Source of the DNA: Blattamonas nauphoetae
Taxonomy: Eukaryota; Preaxostyla; Oxymonadida
Length of the DNA: 64,000 nucleotides
Reading direction: 5' to 3'
Assembly: GCA_033064195.1 (NCBI GenBank)
Contig: JARBJD010000013.1
Coordinates: 1-64,000, forward strand
Shown here: positions 59,706-64,000 of the stretch, one piece after another
Layout of the letters: each line of letters opens with the position of its first letter
Position numbering within the stretch: position 1 is the stretch's first letter
Made by a program: the position numbers and the translations under genes
The notes under the pieces: generated by a model
Database searches by the model: none
What the model saw: the letters and a program-made list of their open reading frames with translations, nothing else
Told to the model about the DNA's origin: nothing

Positions 59706-61164
59706 AATAAATCAGACAACAAAACCAAATAAGAAGTGAGATCATAGGACGCATCTAAATTTCTCTTCTAACGAGCTCTATAGTGATAAACGGTCACAAC
59801 TTTCTTCTGTCGTCATTATCTACGAACATGTGAGGTTTCTGTTTTGTTGAACTGGAAATTATCAGACAGTGAATGTTTTGATGCTGAAACTGGAGCTTGA
59901 AGGACAAACAACCAAAACACGGTGATATCCGACATTGTGATCAGATCGCAGAAAATGACTTCCCAATGTGAGAGATTTTCATCTGGAATTTCGGGTTCAC
60001 ACGAACGTAGTATGTATAATGATTTGGTCCTCTTTAAGATAAAATTGTCAAACAAGGTATCATCTGAAATACAATGAGCTTCATAAAAAGAGAAATTGTT
60101 GGTTGCTTCTCCCTCCTTGTCATTCTCATCTTCAACTCTTTCTCCTCATTTCTTGTTCATTCCGACTTCTTTAAGGTTCATTCCCACACATGCCCTCCAC
60201 TCTCTCCATTCCTGCCTCGGAGTCGAAATTGATTGCGTTCTTTTGCTTTTTTTCATGACGATCGTCAAAAGCAAGTCCATTATTTTTTTTGTTTTCATCA
60301 TGTCATTCTCAAAATAAGACTCAAAATTCTTGAATATTGAAGATTGGTTCTCCAATTCGAGATTGAGAACATTCAACCACTTATCATTCATTATAAACTA
60401 TTATTGTCCGAAATGGAGAGGAATGAAAACCTACCCATAACTTGACTCTGCCGAAATCCCAGACGAAAACGACTCATGTCTCGTGTGTCATTCAAAAGAA
60501 TCTTATTCGACTCTGTTCTTGTTTTTAGTGATATAACGTCCCGAGTTTATTCTCGCAAAGGATATGGTCGACTTCAGAAGTTGGTTCGAAGCAAACACGG
60601 GAACTGAATGGCGACTGACTATTGTCATGTCTGAAAATGTTGATAAAAAGGGATCAAACACGACCAAGTTGGATAAATATGTCTGGTTCCGTCTAAATGC
60701 GAATCGCAGTGAACTGTCGATTGGAGTCTGTTTCTTTTGTGATTGACTCAGAATGGCATAGGTTGGGAGACGATTCCTGAAAACAGATAAGATTTGTGCG
60801 ATTGTTTGATTGACCATGTCCTTTGGATGAGATTGAAGATAGAAATCGCCTGATTTTGACCGGATTGGTTTGAGGAGTGTATTGTCCGAAAAAATGTGTG
60901 AAATGAGTTGTCAACACCGATGATATGGTGTTTGGTTTGATCACTAGTTTACTTGTTGGAGATCAGGATAAAAGAATGGACTTCCTTTTCTTGCGAACCA
61001 ATATTCGACGAGAGAGCTGAATTTGTGAGATATTTGATGAGAATGTGACATAATCTGATATTTATTAGTGGAAGACTGACTTTCTGCGATTGATAAGGTC
61101 TCAAAAGAAGATGCAATCGAAACCAATTTTCTGAAATGGGCGAGCGAAATGAAACGAACAAGGA
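59706..61164. other. 1.5-kb intergenic stretch without a supported gene
   Basis: AT-richer than its surroundings, with only short open stretches lacking recognisable motifs. It contains the 3' region of the gene ending at 59705 and the promoter of the gene starting at 61165. No RNA gene or repeat family is seen. Confidence 0.4.
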
Positions 61165-64000
61165 ATGAAATGGCAAAAGAAAGGTATGAGACGTGATCTC
61201 CTCTTCCTTCTATTGGTCACGACTCAATCTGGTGTGTTTTTGAGGAAAGTGCGAAGTCATCGTGGATTCGCACAGGTGGAAAGCTCTTTCTCGTATCAAA
61301 GCGCTAATCCTGCCCTCGCCACTCTCACATCACTCGATACAGCTCCATTTCTCTCTCTCGAAAATGTCACTGATGCTGATTTCTACAACCTCAACAGTCC
61401 TGGCAAGCTTGGCACGTTCCTCAAAGTGTCACTGGTGAAAGCCACCAACACCAACATCACTTTCAGATACACTCAAGTTTCCAACCTCCAAACCACAGCG
61501 AATGGGTTGTATCTGAATGCTGATTCATGCAACGTCACTGTCAATGACGGTAGACTCCGAAACATTTCAGCTGGGAACGGTGGATTTCTGTACTGCAAGA
61601 ATTCGAACATCACCATTAAAACGCCACAATGCTCAAATTTCTCAGCAACGAAGGGAGGGTTCGTGTATGCAGTGAATTCAAATGTCAGCTTTGTTGGAGC
61701 AGCGACATTCACAAGTTGCAGTGCAGAAGAAGGAGGAGTTGCGTATCTGGTCTCGTCAACTCTCCAAATTGCAGCAGTAACATTCACATCGAATTTGGCG
61801 AAGCGAGGAGGTGTTGCGTTTGTCGATCTCGCTGGTGATCGTTTCCTCTCAACTGCCTCAACAACCGTTGCCACTTTCACCAGCAACACTGCGACAAATG
61901 TCGACGAGAATGGTGTTGATTCTGGGAAGGGTGGAGTGTTCTTCGTCACAGGCACGACAACAGCGAGTAATCCGCTCAATTTCGGTTGGCATCACTTCGA
62001 TGGAAATCAAGCACAATTTGGGAATGATGTGTTTGTGGAGGAGTCAGTTCTGGGGAGCGATGGTCCAACACGGTTGTCGAAGTGTGGCGGCGAATCGTAC
62101 AGCGACTTTCCTCATCTCGAAATCGAGAACCACAACACAATATAGTAGTAAAATAACCCGGCGAGGGTAAAATAACCCGGGGTGAAAACCCCCTTTTTTG
62201 GATCCCTCTTTCCGTCCATCCCATATTTCTCGGAACCAAAATTTTTTTGGGTCCCACTTTTTTTTCCATAATGTTTGTCTCAACTCCGAGTATCCATCAA
62301 GGTAGAAATCGAACCTCCAAAATAGGATTCTGGGCCGGGGGTGCCTATTTCGGAACCATATTTTGGCCTATTTTTGACCCATTTTGGCTCCTAAATAGGA
62401 GGTCCTTAACATTTAAGCTTAGAGGATCCGAACTTCACGACCACTTTTCTCCACGCCTGTTCAAAATTTTTCTTTCTCGTTTCATTTCTGGTTGTTTGGG
62501 ATGTTTTCTCTCGAAATCACAATTTTTGAAAAATGAAAAATCCTGGGGGGACCTGGGTGGAAATTCAGGGTCAAAACTGATTTCCCTGAATACAAAGCTT
62601 AGTGATCTGAAAACTTGTTTTGATCATATCTCCACAACCAGACATAGTTCCGACATGAAGTTTTCACCAATATGGATGTTTTGTTGGATTATATTTTTTC
62701 TGAAAATTTTGAAAATTTTCGAAGACCTCCTATTTTAGCGTCTTTGATAGTTTTAGTGGTTTTCTCAGAATCAACCCCAACTGCTCTCCTCCCAAGCACG
62801 ATTCTAACCAATTTGAGCTTTTGGATTCGATTCTGATTGTGTTCGCATCATTTTAATGAAATTTGGAGACGGGTGCATCATCCCATGTCAAGTGACAGCT
62901 CTCCTTTCGAACCAAGGCCAAAACCCACAAAGAATCTCAACTGCCGCAAAGGGATTTTTCTCAAAATTTTCAGAAAAATATAATCCAACAAAACATCCAT
63001 ATTGGTGAAAACTTCATGTCGGAACTATGTCTGGTTGTGGAGATATGATCAAAACAAGTTTTCAGATCACTAAGCTTTGTATTCAGGAAATCAGTTTTGA
63101 CCCTGAATTTCCACCCAGGTCCCCCAGGATTTTTCATTTTTCAAAAATTGTGATTTCGAGAGAAAACATCCCAAACAACCAGAAATGAAACGAGAAAGAA
63201 AAATTTTGAACAGGCGTGGAGAAAAGTGGTCGTGAAGTTCGGATCCTCTAAGCTTAAATGTTAAGGACCTCCTATTTAGGAGCCAAAAATGGGTCAAAAA
63301 TAGGCCAAAATATGGTTCCGAAATAGGCACCCCCGGCCCAGAATCCTATTTTGGAGGTTCGATTTCTACCTTGATGGATACTCGGAGTTGAGACAAACAT
63401 TATGGAAAAAAAAGTGGGACCCAAAAAAATTTTGGTTCCGAGAAATATGGGATGGACGGAAAGAGGGATCCAAAAAAGGGGGTTTTCACCCCGGGTTATT
63501 TTACCCTCGCCGGGTTATTTTACTACTATACAAGACGAACTCGACCAGATTTCTGATTTCATCCCATTCCCAACACTCACAATCACCACAAATGGCACTC
63601 TGACGGCCGCGTGCAAATGGAGCAACGGACAATGCAGAACTCTGATTTACGCTCTCCAGTATCTCCAAACGACATACCCAGGTGGGTCATTGATTAGTCG
63701 AAGCGCTCGCCAGTGGAATACATCGATGACGACAGAGCCGATCGTTTGGGAGAAGCAGGATTTGTGGTATTGGACTGCATCGACGGTGCGGTACAACCTC
63801 TCTCTCACAGCCACCCATGATTCAGATGAAAAAGCCATCTTCACAATCGAAAATGAGTCGAGACTGAAACTGGAACGAATGAATCTGATTCTCAAATCAA
63901 AGCACTTTGCAGCGAAAGTGACGTCGGAAGAAGGAAGTCTGGTGATGGACAATTCCACCATTTCGTGTGCTTCAGTGACGACAGTATCTCCGATCTGGTC
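61165..64000 (+). pseudogene. Secreted beta-helix surface protein, split by fold-back element FB2, runs off the window
   Basis: The start MKWQKKGMRRDLLFLLLVTT gives a basic n-region and a hydrophobic signal core. The first 326 codons contain beta-helix-like repeats of the form GGFLY/GGFVY/GGVAY/GGVAF with N-x-T/S sites. Coding sequence stops at the fold-back insertion (62143). Without the element and one TA, the frame continues directly into 63531 (HNTIQDELDQISDF) and stays open to the window end. A CxxxxxxC-R-T motif (CKWSNGQCRT) like those of the other surface proteins follows. In the genome as given, the product would be cut after ..LEIENHNTI. The C-terminus lies outside the window. The element may be polymorphic, in which case other alleles would be intact. 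Confidence 0.75.
62143..63528. mobile_element. Fold-back element FB2 (~580-bp inverted arms, TA target)
   Basis: The 1,386-bp element has two nearly perfect inverted arms (about 62143-62725 and 62950-63528) and a ~225-bp loop. Its ends read TAGTAGTAAAATAACCCGGC and contain two copies of an AAAATAACCCGG unit. TA flanks both sides (62141-62142 and 63529-63530). From ~60-140 bp inward the arms match FB1 (12304-13681), including ATTTAAGCTTAG, CTTTTCTCCACGCCTGTTCA and GACCTGGGTGGAAATT blocks. The termini are different except for a shared TAACCCG core. It has no transposase and is non-autonomous. It lies inside a beta-helix gene, as FB1 does. Confidence 0.88.

Noticed and set aside
62133-63540. Fold-back elements acting as introners (new introns made by transposons)
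   Set aside because: A GTAGTA at the left end and an ACAAG at the right end of FB2 could be splice sites, but joining them creates a stop codon. FB1 offers no suitable GT/AG at its ends in the sense direction. Splicing is not supported by the sequence.
1-64000. Bacterial origin, CRISPR arrays, operons with ribosome-binding sites
   Set aside because: GT-AG introns, giant eukaryote-type secreted proteins and a kinase-like lobe indicate a eukaryotic nucleus. No short regular repeat-spacer array is present.

Overview
The window looks like nuclear DNA of a protist with short spliceosomal introns. The gene repertoire is dominated by very large secreted or membrane proteins built from parallel beta-helix-like repeats, by one receptor-like protein ending in a transmembrane helix and a degenerate kinase domain, and by long helical-repeat proteins whose C-termini carry an 'EEGWxD...FLG' signature. 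From memory this combination is typical of oxymonads such as Blattamonas. That assignment is an inference and no search was run. The standard genetic code fits: TAA, TAG and TGA all end real genes here, and TAA and TGA replace each other at the same stop in two paralogues.

Layout. 497-6755 holds a decayed copy (copy A) of a locus that occurs twice more downstream. It is broken by a 381-bp MITE and by a ~4.4-kb compound terminal-inverted-repeat element. 7028-16608 (minus) is one ancestral ~1,760-residue secreted beta-helix/beta-sandwich protein gene, split by a 2.9-kb hAT transposon and by a 1.38-kb fold-back element. 16708-24329 (block B) and 26851-34443 (block C) are two copies of a 7.6-kb segmental duplication. 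Each carries a minus-strand three-repeat gene, a GPI-anchor-like surface protein, a ~1,000-residue helical-repeat protein and a minus-strand multi-exon gene. The last of these is complete only in block C. Between the blocks lies a 685-residue spliced helical-repeat gene (24491-26675).

38120-55728 (minus) is the most striking feature. It is a ~5,870-residue type I membrane protein with a signal peptide, a beta-helix ectodomain containing five near-identical 1,974-bp (658-residue) tandem repeats, one transmembrane helix and a C-terminal pseudokinase. The open frame is broken only by five single-base indels, three of them at the same A-run in three repeat copies. 55937-59705 (plus, one frame change) and 61165-64000 (plus, runs off the window, split by a second fold-back element) are further secreted beta-helix proteins.

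Taken together this is a fast-evolving surface-protein region. Tandem repeat growth, segmental duplication with patchy divergence, and insertion of several DNA-transposon families into adhesin-like genes are all visible. Several genes differ from an open frame by single bases only, so residual assembly error must be separated from real decay before any gene is called dead.
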